DNA of 5,734 bases, from positions 1 through 5,734 of the forward strand of contig DBXA01000182.1 of the NCBI GenBank assembly GCA_002309235.1, given 5' to 3'. The stretch is from Christensenella sp. UBA1224 (lineage in GTDB: Bacteria; Bacillota; Clostridia; Christensenellales; Aristaeellaceae). Numbering within the stretch: the stretch's first letter is position 1; each line of letters starts with the position of its first letter. Below are positions 1-5,734 of this stretch, piece by piece. Below the pieces are notes generated by a model. It was not told where the DNA came from and did not search any database. It saw only the letters and a list, made by a program, of their open reading frames with translations. The position numbers and the translations under genes were made by a program.

Positions 1-177
1 CTTGCCTGTATCCTGATCGTCTTCGGCGCGCCTGCTGCAGTGAATTCAGCAATCATGGCACAGCAGATGGATTCCGATGGAGACCTTGCGACGGAAGCGG
101 TCGTGTTTTCCACGGCTGGATCTGCTTTTACCATTTTCCTGTTCATATTTGTGCTCAAGTCGGTGGGACTGTTCTGA
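1..177 (+). CDS. AEC-family (auxin efflux carrier-like) permease, C-terminal end only
   Basis: The open frame from base 1 to the TGA at 175-177 gives 58 residues; the 5' part lies outside the window. The fragment starts with a hydrophobic stretch running into PAAVNSAIMAQQ, then a short polar acidic loop (MDSDGDLATEA), then a final hydrophobic helix ending FVLKSVGLF. This pattern (a proline- and asparagine-containing helix, a short loop with a residue run like D-LATE-VVFST, and a last membrane helix ending at the C-terminus) is typical of the last two membrane helices of AEC transporters, which move organic acids or related anions across the cytoplasmic membrane. The family call rests on motif resemblance over a short piece. 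The substrate cannot be inferred. No clear terminator follows the stop codon. Confidence 0.72.
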   Translation, partial: LACILIVFGAPAAVNSAIMAQQMDSDGDLATEAVVFSTAGSAFTIFLFIFVLKSVGLF

Positions 178-247
178 GAGATGAATTGCGCAGAAAGCTT
201 ACGGACACGATCCGGCTGTGATCCTGAGACGGCAAAAGGTTTCATGC

Positions 248-253
248 TGTAAT
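248..253 (+). promoter_or_regulatory. Possible weak extended -10 promoter for the MATE gene
   Basis: TGTAAT at 248-253 is preceded by TG at 245-246, giving an extended -10 form. The best -35 candidate is CTGAGA at 224-229, with an 18-base spacer and 4 of 6 consensus matches. Transcription would begin near 260, leaving a leader of about 25 bases before the ATG at 285. The boxes are weak, so this is only a candidate. The alternative is read-through from the AEC gene, since no convincing terminator is visible in the 107-base gap. Confidence 0.3.
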
Positions 254-284
254 TCTAAGGAGATCACCGAAAGGGGAAAAGTTT

Positions 285-1676
285 ATGCAGGGGGCTTCCG
301 TGAAAAACGGAAACAGAAATACTTTTTACAGAACGCTCATCGTGCTCGCCATGCCGATGGTACTTCAGAATGTGATCGATTCAGCGGTTGGCATGGCGGA
401 CACCGTTATGCTCGGCTACATCAGCCAGAGCGCTCTTGCCGCTACTTCTCTGGCAAACAATATCCAAATGGTAGCGAACCTGCTGTTTTACGGGCTCTGT
501 TCAGGCTCAAGCGTGCTGATCTCCCAGTATTGGGGACGCCGGGATTTGGATACGATCGAGAGGACCATAGGCATCTCGCTGCGTTTCAGTCTTTCGAGCG
601 GTTTTATCTTTTTTATCGCGGCTTTCTTTTTCCCTGATGTATTGATGACGTTCTATACGACCGATGCGGAACTGATACTGCAGGGCACGAAATACATCCG
701 TATCGTCGGCATATGTTATCTCACCGGCGCGTTTACCCAGATATACATCGCTTCACAGAGGGCTATGGAAAGGGTGCTCTTCGGTACTGTCACCAATATG
801 ATCGCCCTGTTCCTCAATGTCATACTGAACGCATGCTATATATTCGGCCTGTGGTTCTTTCCGGCGCTCGGCATTACAGGTGTCGCTTATGCGACTGTGA
901 TCTCACGCCTTGTCAGCCTTTGCATCTGCCTCGTTGATGCCATGTGGAAAGGCCACGAGGTTCGGGTGCGGATCCGCTATCTGTGGGCAAGAAAAAAAGA
1001 ACTGTTCAGGGATTATATCAAGTATACGCTGCCTGCGCTGGGCAATGATTTCAGCTGGGGCTTCGGTTTTTCCATGTACAGTGTGATACTGGGACATATC
1101 AGTTCCGATATCGTAGCGGCGAATTCCTATGCAGGTGTTGTCAGGTCTCTTTCCACGGTCATTTGTTTTGCGATCGCCAATGCCGCAGGGGTCATGCTGG
1201 GCAAAACACTCGGACAGAATAAGCTTGATACCGCGAGGGTTTATGGACGCAGATTCCTTGTGCTCTCAATCGTATTCGGTGTGCTGGGAGGGGCATGCAT
1301 CGCCGTAGCCGCTCCTTATATCCTGCAATATGTCGCTACCGTTGATGTGACAAAAGAAGCCCTCGATCTTCTGAGATTCATGCTGATCATTTCTACGGTA
1401 AACGTTGTCGGGCAATCGGTGAACACGATGCTCATATGCGGTGTTTTCAGGGCCGGTGGTGATACGAAATTCGGTTTTATACTGGATACCGTCACGATGT
1501 GGGGATACGGCGTCGCTATAGGGATGCTGCTGGCGTTCGTTTTCAAGGTGCCGCCCAGGATCGTCTATCTGTATCTGTTTATGGATGAGATCGTTAAGAT
1601 GCCCGCTAACTTCGTGAGATACAGGAAGAAGCTATGGGTCCGCAACATCACGCGGGATATGAAGGTTCTTACCTGA
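285..1676 (+). CDS. MATE-family efflux transporter
   Basis: This 463-residue integral membrane protein has the length and hydropathy of a 12-helix MATE (NorM/DinF-type) exporter, which expels cationic drugs or metabolites in exchange for Na+ or H+. The first helix region shows the family pattern: L-A-M-P-M (P24) followed by D32 and the D39-T-V-M-L-G turn. The second half carries the conserved FRAGGDTKFG segment at residues 388-397, and the protein ends in a short basic cytoplasmic tail (VRYRKKLWVRN), so it is complete. The ATG at 285 is preceded by AAAGGGG at 270-276 with 8 bases spacing; GTG at 300 is a less likely start. It follows the AEC fragment by 107 bases and is followed by a separate promoter, so it is probably transcribed alone or with the upstream permease. 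Family is secure; substrate is unknown. Confidence 0.93.
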   Translation: MQGASVKNGNRNTFYRTLIVLAMPMVLQNVIDSAVGMADTVMLGYISQSALAATSLANNIQMVANLLFYGLCSGSSVLISQYWGRRDLDTIERTIGISLRFSLSSGFIFFIAAFFFPDVLMTFYTTDAELILQGTKYIRIVGICYLTGAFTQIYIASQRAMERVLFGTVTNMIALFLNVILNACYIFGLWFFPALGITGVAYATVISRLVSLCICLVDAMWKGHEVRVRIRYLWARKKELFRDYIKYTLPALGNDFSWGFGFSMYSVILGHISSDIVAANSYAGVVRSLSTVICFAIANAAGVMLGKTLGQNKLDTARVYGRRFLVLSIVFGVLGGACIAVAAPYILQYVATVDVTKEALDLLRFMLIISTVNVVGQSVNTMLICGVFRAGGDTKFGFILDTVTMWGYGVAIGMLLAFVFKVPPRIVYLYLFMDEIVKMPANFVRYRKKLWVRNITRDMKVLT

Positions 1677-1696
1677 AAGGAAAGATCCTGACCGCA

Positions 1697-1726
1697 TTGA
1701 CGCCCCGGACAGGGCAAGAGTATAAT
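1697..1726 (+). promoter_or_regulatory. Strong sigma-A/sigma-70 type promoter for the GtaA-like operon
   Basis: TTGACG at 1697-1702 (5 of 6 consensus) and a perfect TATAAT at 1721-1726 are separated by 18 bases. Transcription would start near 1732-1734, giving a leader of about 43 bases before the ATG at 1776. It lies just after the MATE stop codon and faces the four downstream enzyme genes, which have no other comparable promoter between them. A short inverted repeat (GCCC 1702-1705, GGGC 1712-1715) lies in the spacer, but it is too short to name as an operator. Confidence 0.8.
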
Positions 1727-1740
1727 TTATGAGGACTTAA

Positions 1741-1762
1741 CATGTTCCGTTTCGGATTCATG
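1741..1762 (+). promoter_or_regulatory. Imperfect inverted repeat (hairpin or operator) in the leader of the GtaA-like gene
   Basis: CATG (1741-1744) pairs with CATG (1759-1762), and TCCG (1746-1749) pairs with CGGA (1753-1756) around a TTT loop. One unpaired T on the left and two on the right form a small internal loop. The element sits about 8 bases after the predicted transcription start and ends 3 bases before the GGAGG ribosome binding site at 1766-1770. As DNA it could be an operator placed downstream of the promoter; as RNA it could affect ribosome access. Its dyad shape is seen directly; any function is inferred. Confidence 0.4.
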
Positions 1763-1765
1763 ATT

Positions 1766-1770
1766 GGAGG
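1766..1770 (+). promoter_or_regulatory. GGAGG ribosome binding site deciding the start of the GtaA-like gene
   Basis: GGAGG at 1766-1770 lies 5 bases before ATG 1776 and 8 bases before ATG 1779. The in-frame TTG at 1764 overlaps this site and so cannot be the start it serves. The real start is one of the two adjacent ATGs. Confidence 0.85.
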
Positions 1771-1775
1771 AAAAG

Positions 1776-3713
1776 ATGATGGCAAGGTTTGACAGATTAC
1801 CTGCTCTTCCCCTTATCGCAAATGACCCGTATTTTTCCATTTGGCTCGCTGCCGACAGACTGACGGATGCCGACAGCACCCATTGGGCCGGCGCGGTAAA
1901 ACCGCTGAAGGGCAAGATCATCGTTGATGGATGCGAATACCGCTTTCTCGGGCTTGGTGAAGCGCCCGCTGCTGAAGCTGCCGGTCAATATGTGACCCCG
2001 ACTTCCACTATAGCAGAGTTTACGGCAGGCGGTGTGTTCCTGAGTGTACGCTTTACCACACCCGCTCTTCCGGAGGATCCGGATACACTTTCCGCGCCTG
2101 TCACGATTATAGACTTTGCGCTCTCTTCTGCCGACGGAAAGGAGCATGCCGCTGCGGTACGCTTTTTTGCGGATGATGCTCTTGCCTACGATGGTGATGA
2201 TAAACCGGATATGTTCCGTAAGGCATTTGTGAATGAAGGCCTCAATATGGCCTTTACCGGGCAGCTCCTGCAAAAACCGCTCTCCAACTCTGCGGATCAT
2301 ATCACTATTGACTGGGGATATCTGATAATGGCTTCCGAACAGGCGGTAACGGCGGAAGACGATGGTCTCTCCTTTGTCTGGGAGGAGTCTGTCCCCGCCA
2401 GGGGGATCATTCGCGCCGGGCTCTACATAGCATATGAAGACATAGGCTCCATCAATTATTTCGGAAGGATCTGCAAAGCCTGGCATGCGCGGCATGGCGA
2501 AACGACCGCCGAAGCGGTACTGCGCTTTCACAGGAACCACGATGCTCTTCTTCATGACTGTGATATTCTGGATGCCTCTGTTACAGAGGAAGCCAGAAAG
2601 ATCGGCGGGGAAGATTATGCTGCCATTGCGGCAGCGGCATGGAGACACACCTTTGCCGCCCATAAGCTGATCGCGACTCCCGAAGGTGATATGGCCTTCC
2701 TTTCCAAGGAAAACGATTCCAACGGCTGCATCGGCACAGTGGATGTGAGCTATCCCAGCGTACCTCTGTTCCTCAGATTTTGCCCGGAGCTCGTCAACGC
2801 TATGTGCAGGCCTGTGCTGGAATTCGCCTGCATGCCTGTATGGGAGTTTGATTTCGCGCCGCACGATGTCGGCCGCTACCCGTACGCTACAGGCCAGGTG
2901 TACGCCTATAAAGGCAGGAGCAAAGCCAATATCACCTATCCTCCTTTCTATATGTACCCTGCCGGGACGGACAGCTACGATTTCACCAGACAGATGCCGG
3001 TCGAGGAATGCGGGAACATGCTCATCATGATGTATGCGGCCGTATACTTCGGGGCTTCCGATGAGCTGATAACGCGCTATTCCGATCTGGCTGAAAAATG
3101 GGTCCGCTATCTGACCGAATTCGGAGAAGATCCCGGTGAGCAGCTCTGTACAGATGATTTCGCGGGCCATCTCGCGCATAATATCAATCTCTCCGCCAAA
3201 GCCGTCATGGGCGTGGCCTGCTATGCCAGGATGCTGGAGCTCGCACAGGATCCCGAGGCGGAAAAGTGGATGGAAAAGGCTCGTGTTATGGCGAAGAGCT
3301 GGCTTGAACGCGCAAAAGCGGGAGACCATACAGCTCTGACCTTTGACGGTGACGGCTGGTCTATGAAATACAATCTTATCTGGGACAAGGTGCTTGGCTT
3401 TGAGCTGCTACCAGAGGAGTTTTACAAGAAGGAATGCGCAAGCTATATCCCCAGGATCAATACTTACGGCCTGCCTCTGGATTCCCGCAGGACCTACACC
3501 AAGAGCGACTGGGAGTTATGGACTGCCTGCCTGATCTCCGACAGAGAGTATTTTGAGTCTATCGTCGCGCCTATTGCGAAGTATATGCGTGAGACGCAGA
3601 CCCGTGTGCCTTTCTCGGATTGGTATGATACCGTGACAGGCGACTACCAGCATTTTATCGCCCGCAGTGTGCAGGGCGGCCTGTATATGCCTTTTATCGC
3701 GCTTGCAAAGTGA
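1776..3713 (+). CDS. Glutaminase A-like protein (DUF4964/DUF5127/DUF4965/DUF1793), cytoplasmic form
   Basis: The 645-residue product matches the bacterial/fungal GtaA architecture. Near the N-terminus is LPLIANDPYFSIW (residues 11-23) followed by THWAG (35-39), the DUF4964 signature. A beta-rich DUF5127-like region follows, then the six-helical-hairpin region with PHDVGRYPYATG (362-373) and the MPVEECGNM segment (E410, E411). The C-terminal part has PLDSRRTYTKSDW ending at W579, then the closing DWYDT...ARSVQGG block, so the protein is full length. Aspergillus oryzae GtaA is a glutaminase, but bacterial members are mostly uncharacterised and the toroid fold is shared with glycosidases, so the substrate is open. 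The N-terminus (MMARFDRLPALP) has no signal peptide or lipobox, unlike many Bacteroidetes homologues, suggesting action in the cytoplasm. The choice between ATG 1776 and ATG 1779 is unresolved. It is the first gene of the operon, 16 bases before the PHP gene. Confidence 0.9.
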   Translation: MMARFDRLPALPLIANDPYFSIWLAADRLTDADSTHWAGAVKPLKGKIIVDGCEYRFLGLGEAPAAEAAGQYVTPTSTIAEFTAGGVFLSVRFTTPALPEDPDTLSAPVTIIDFALSSADGKEHAAAVRFFADDALAYDGDDKPDMFRKAFVNEGLNMAFTGQLLQKPLSNSADHITIDWGYLIMASEQAVTAEDDGLSFVWEESVPARGIIRAGLYIAYEDIGSINYFGRICKAWHARHGETTAEAVLRFHRNHDALLHDCDILDASVTEEARKIGGEDYAAIAAAAWRHTFAAHKLIATPEGDMAFLSKENDSNGCIGTVDVSYPSVPLFLRFCPELVNAMCRPVLEFACMPVWEFDFAPHDVGRYPYATGQVYAYKGRSKANITYPPFYMYPAGTDSYDFTRQMPVEECGNMLIMMYAAVYFGASDELITRYSDLAEKWVRYLTEFGEDPGEQLCTDDFAGHLAHNINLSAKAVMGVACYARMLELAQDPEAEKWMEKARVMAKSWLERAKAGDHTALTFDGDGWSMKYNLIWDKVLGFELLPEEFYKKECASYIPRINTYGLPLDSRRTYTKSDWELWTACLISDREYFESIVAPIAKYMRETQTRVPFSDWYDTVTGDYQHFIARSVQGGLYMPFIALAK

Positions 3714-3729
3714 AAGGAGAGAGACAGAT

Positions 3730-4656
3730 ATGATGATCAGACAGGCAGCTTTTGAAGGAAAACGGAAAATGCTCAAGGGAGCGCTGCATTGCCATACGAC
3801 CCGCTCGGACGGGGACGGCGACCCGGGCGATGTGATGCGCTTGCATAAGGAAAACGGCTATGATTTTATCGCGCTGACGGATCACAGGCGCTACAATTAT
3901 GAAAGCTTTGCGCCGGAGACCGGCCTTACGGTGATCCCCGGCATGGAGCTGGATGCCAATTTCCCCCGCAAGGGCGGGGTCCACTGCATCCACACGGTAT
4001 CTATCGGGCCGGAGAAGGAAAAGGGCAACGGCTTTGAGCATGACCAGCGTTTCCAGACCGTATCCATTGAGAAACCGTCCGATTACCAGCCGGTGCTCGA
4101 TTACCTGCACGAAAACGGCAATCTCACGATATACTGTCATCCGGAGTGGAGCAATACGCCGATCAGTGAATTCAAAGATCTGGAAGGCAATTTTGCCATG
4201 GAACTCTGGAATTCCGGCTGCGCGATCGAGAACGAGCTGGATGTGGACAACGGCTTTATCTGGGACCAGGTCAACCAGCACGGCAACCGCCTCTGGGGTG
4301 TAGCCGTGGATGATGGGCATGCCATGAACCAGCACTGCCGGGGCTGGGTGATGGTGAACGCGGAAAATGACGTATCTGCCATATTGGATGCGCTCCGCAG
4401 AGGTGCTTTCTATGCCAGCACGGGGCCGGAGATCTATGATTTCCGCATTGAGGACGACATGGCGTATGTGGAGTGTTCTCCCTGCGCAAACATCATTTTC
4501 AGGACAGGTCTTCGCCCGCTCAGGCTGCAAAGGAACGGAGATGGCCTCATCACATCAGCGGCCACGAAGGTGCTGGATTATTTCCCGTTCGTACGGGCAG
4601 TCGTTACGGATGAAAAGGGCATGAAGGCCTGGACCAATCCCATCTTCCTCGATTGA
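3730..4656 (+). CDS. PHP-domain metallohydrolase, CehA/McbA-like
   Basis: This 308-residue protein carries the full set of PHP metal ligands: H20-C-H22, D27, the TDH motif (H52), E73 in PGMEL, H88 in the HTVSIG strand, H137 in YCHP, and D195-G-H197. These residues build a bi- or trinuclear metal centre that hydrolyses phosphate or other esters. After the PHP barrel comes a region starting RRGAFYASTGPEI, then a short beta-rich tail; this layout is typical of CehA/McbA-like metallohydrolases rather than of histidinol phosphatase or polymerase PHP domains. There is no signal peptide, so it is cytoplasmic. The first ATG at 3730 is preceded by AAAGGAG (3713-3719); ATG 3733 is also possible, while an upstream in-frame GTG at 3667 lies inside the previous gene and lacks a binding site. 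It sits 16 bases after the GtaA-like gene. The substrate is unknown; phosphoesterase activity is the usual family expectation. Confidence 0.9.
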   Translation: MMIRQAAFEGKRKMLKGALHCHTTRSDGDGDPGDVMRLHKENGYDFIALTDHRRYNYESFAPETGLTVIPGMELDANFPRKGGVHCIHTVSIGPEKEKGNGFEHDQRFQTVSIEKPSDYQPVLDYLHENGNLTIYCHPEWSNTPISEFKDLEGNFAMELWNSGCAIENELDVDNGFIWDQVNQHGNRLWGVAVDDGHAMNQHCRGWVMVNAENDVSAILDALRRGAFYASTGPEIYDFRIEDDMAYVECSPCANIIFRTGLRPLRLQRNGDGLITSAATKVLDYFPFVRAVVTDEKGMKAWTNPIFLD

Positions 4657-4671
4657 TGTTTTTTGAAAAAT

Positions 4672-4695
4672 GGGGAGCCGGTCATCCGGCCCTCC
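4672..4695 (+). promoter_or_regulatory. GC-rich intercistronic hairpin between the PHP and MBL genes
   Basis: GCCGG (4677-4681) pairs perfectly with CCGGC (4686-4690) around a TCAT tetraloop. The stem extends through GGGG (4672-4675) against bases 4691-4695, with one mismatch or bulge at A4676 and one G-U pair, giving about nine pairs. The bases that follow (TTGAC) do not form a T-run, so this is not a normal intrinsic terminator. It ends 6 bases before the GAGGAG ribosome binding site of the next gene. It may mark an mRNA processing or stabilising point that sets different expression of the two halves of the operon. The structure is seen; the role is inferred. Confidence 0.5.
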
Positions 4696-4701
4696 TTGAC
4701 T

Positions 4702-4707
4702 GAGGAG
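4702..4707 (+). promoter_or_regulatory. GAGGAG ribosome binding site deciding the start of the PhnP-like gene
   Basis: GAGGAG ends 1 base before ATG 4709 and 7 bases before the in-frame ATG 4715. Only the second spacing suits initiation, so the protein should begin MKVQWLGT rather than with two extra residues. Starting at MKVQWLGT also matches the usual beginning of metallo-beta-lactamase-fold proteins. Confidence 0.85.
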
Positions 4708-4714
4708 AATGCAT

Positions 4715-5527
4715 ATGAAGGTACAATGGCTCGGCACGGCAGCTGCGGAAGGCTGGCCGGCTCTTTTCTGCAGGTGCGAGTCATGCCGCAGAGCGGCTGA
4801 ACTTGGGGGAAAGAACATCCGCATGAGGGCGAGCGCTCTTGTCGATAATGAGCTCCTGATCGACGCGGGCCCCGATCTCTACGCGCAGAAGCTTCGCTTC
4901 AACCTGGATCTTGCGCAGGTTCGGACAATACTGATCACGCATATCCATTCGGATCATTTCCTGCCGGATACGTTTGAACTGCTGGATGAGGTATACGTAG
5001 GAGGAGAAAAAAGAGCAAAGACGGAACTGTACGGACCGGTCGATGTGATCGAAAAGCTCGCGGACTATTCCCATCTGCTCGAATTGCATCCGGTCTCGGC
5101 GGGAGATGCTTTTGACACCTGCACAGGTCATCATGTGATCGTTCTGCCGGCTGTGCACAGCGCGGAAAACGGGGTGTTCTACCTGGTGCAAAAGGAAAGA
5201 AAGAGCATGCTTTACGCGCATGATACGGGTGTGTTTTCCGATGAGGCGAAGAACATCCTGAGAGCGAAGGTGACTCGGCCGATCGATATCGTGAGCTTTG
5301 ACTGCTGTTATGGAACACTGCCTCATGAATACGGCGGGCATATGGGGATCGAGGAAAATGCCCTGATGAAGAAGTTCCTTGAGAATGATCTGCTCGCTGA
5401 TGGGCATACATACTACGCCTGCAACCATTTTTCGCATAACTGTCGGCTGACGCATGATGAGCTTTTGTCAGAAGCGGGCCGTTTCGGGATGGATGTCTGT
5501 TTTGACGGCATGCAGAAGGAAGTATGA
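4715..5527 (+). CDS. PhnP-like metallo-beta-lactamase-fold hydrolase
   Basis: This 270-residue protein has the metallo-beta-lactamase metal motif H76-I-H78-S-D80-H81, with further likely ligands H148 (LPAVHS), D170 (YAHDTG) and H238 (NHFSH). It also shows features of the PhnP subgroup: an early C19-x-C21-x2-C24 cluster with H241, three residues after H238, which in E. coli PhnP form a separate structural zinc site, and a C-terminal FDGM segment. PhnP opens 5-phosphoribosyl 1,2-cyclic phosphate in phosphonate breakdown. No other phn gene is visible here, so the substrate may be a different cyclic or simple phosphodiester. The start at ATG 4715 is set by GAGGAG 7 bases upstream. No signal peptide is present. 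It follows the PHP gene by 58 bases and is 1 base from the next gene. The fold and subgroup are well supported; the reaction is inferred from the family. Confidence 0.88.
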   Translation: MKVQWLGTAAAEGWPALFCRCESCRRAAELGGKNIRMRASALVDNELLIDAGPDLYAQKLRFNLDLAQVRTILITHIHSDHFLPDTFELLDEVYVGGEKRAKTELYGPVDVIEKLADYSHLLELHPVSAGDAFDTCTGHHVIVLPAVHSAENGVFYLVQKERKSMLYAHDTGVFSDEAKNILRAKVTRPIDIVSFDCCYGTLPHEYGGHMGIEENALMKKFLENDLLADGHTYYACNHFSHNCRLTHDELLSEAGRFGMDVCFDGMQKEV

Positions 5528-5528
5528 T

Positions 5529-5734
5529 ATGAAGATCGTATATATGGGCGATGCGCAGCGCATCGACAGAGTATACGGACCGGTACAGAGGGCCCGTCTT
5601 ACTCTTCTTTCGGGGGAAGAACCGGAAAATGTTTCCTGTATCGGACCGGGGCTTGAGGACGTGGAGTGGATCTTCTCCACCTGGGGGATGCTCACGCCTT
5701 CGGAAGAAGAGATCAGAAAGTATCTTCCCGGGCT
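5529..5734 (+). CDS. D-isomer-specific 2-hydroxyacid dehydrogenase, N-terminal part
   Basis: The frame opens at ATG 5529 and runs off the window after 68 codons. The N-terminus MKIVYMGDAQRIDRVYG and the later segment DVEWIFSTWGM (residues 44-54), followed by TPSEEEIRKYLPG, match the start of the catalytic (substrate-binding) domain of D-2-hydroxyacid dehydrogenases, which reduce 2-ketoacids or oxidise D-2-hydroxyacids with NAD(P). The FSTWGM strand is typical of a subgroup common in sugar-catabolism clusters. The nucleotide-binding and catalytic Arg/Glu/His residues lie beyond the window, so activity cannot be checked. The start codon is 1 base after the TGA of the PhnP-like gene, with AAGGA inside that gene's end as the binding site, so translation is probably coupled. 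The call is by N-terminal resemblance only. Confidence 0.72.
   Translation, partial: MKIVYMGDAQRIDRVYGPVQRARLTLLSGEEPENVSCIGPGLEDVEWIFSTWGMLTPSEEEIRKYLPG

Noticed and set aside
202..214. CGGA/TCCG inverted repeat after the AEC stop codon, considered as a terminator
   Set aside because: The stem has four pairs, with no T-run following, so it is too weak.
218..637. A 139-codon + strand frame overlapping the start of the MATE gene
   Set aside because: It overlaps the MATE frame out of phase, its product is low in hydrophobic residues, and it resembles no family.
1702..1715. GCCC/GGGC inverted repeat between MATE and the GtaA-like gene, considered as a MATE terminator or an operator
   Set aside because: It has only four pairs and no T-run after it, and it falls within the promoter spacer, so it cannot be called either way.
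1742..1792. A 16-residue leader peptide frame (MFRFGFMIGGKDDGKV) overlapping the GtaA-like start, with GAGG 7 bases upstream
   Set aside because: The GAGG at 1731-1734 straddles the predicted transcription start, so the site would be missing from the message. The peptide also has no run of one amino acid that would suggest attenuation.
1797..3329. A 510-codon open frame on the - strand opposite the GtaA-like gene
   Set aside because: The + strand frame shows a complete, recognisable domain series with a promoter and ribosome binding site. The antisense translation has no recognisable motif and is rich in His, Arg, Gly and Ile as expected for a frame shadow. Its length reflects codon bias in the real gene.
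3694..4530. A 278-codon open frame on the - strand opposite the PHP gene
   Set aside because: It lies antisense to a gene with all PHP metal ligands in place, and its translation shows no family motif.
4696..4727. TTGACT followed by TACAAT, considered as an internal promoter for the PhnP-like gene
   Set aside because: The spacer is 20 bases and transcription would begin inside the coding region, after the ribosome binding site.
4781..5455. A 224-codon open frame on the - strand opposite the PhnP-like gene
   Set aside because: It is a shadow of a gene with clear metal-binding motifs on the + strand.

Overview
This window looks like a piece of a moderate-GC Firmicutes chromosome, most likely a gut or rumen Clostridia such as Lachnospiraceae or a relative. 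That placement rests on strong GGAGG-type ribosome binding sites, a textbook sigma-A promoter, tightly packed genes and the gene families present. It is an inference from style and content; no marker gene is present. All genes lie on the + strand and coding density is high. No RNA gene, mobile element, CRISPR array or large repeat was seen.

Layout. Bases 1-177 are the last 58 codons of an AEC-family (auxin efflux carrier-like) permease. After a 107-base gap comes a complete 463-residue MATE-family multidrug/metabolite exporter (285-1676). A 99-base gap then holds the clearest regulatory signal of the window: TTGACG and TATAAT boxes separated by 18 bases, followed by an imperfect hairpin directly in front of the ribosome binding site. 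This promoter appears to drive a run of four enzyme genes: a GtaA-like (DUF4964/DUF5127/DUF4965/DUF1793) protein without a signal peptide (1776-3713), a PHP-domain metallohydrolase of CehA/McbA-like layout (3730-4656), a PhnP-like metallo-beta-lactamase-fold hydrolase (4715-5527), and the start of a D-2-hydroxyacid dehydrogenase (5529 to beyond the window end). Gaps between these genes are 16, 58 and 1 bases; the 58-base gap contains a GC-rich hairpin.

How they may work together. The four enzymes look like a cytoplasmic catabolic module: a six-hairpin-toroid hydrolase candidate, two metal-dependent ester or phosphoester hydrolases of unrelated folds, and an NAD(P)-dependent 2-hydroxyacid/2-ketoacid oxidoreductase. 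The substrate cannot be read from the sequence. The most interesting point is the co-transcription of a PHP enzyme with a PhnP-type hydrolase; both folds are known to act on cyclic ribose phosphates in other systems. The upstream permease and exporter are probably separate transcription units.
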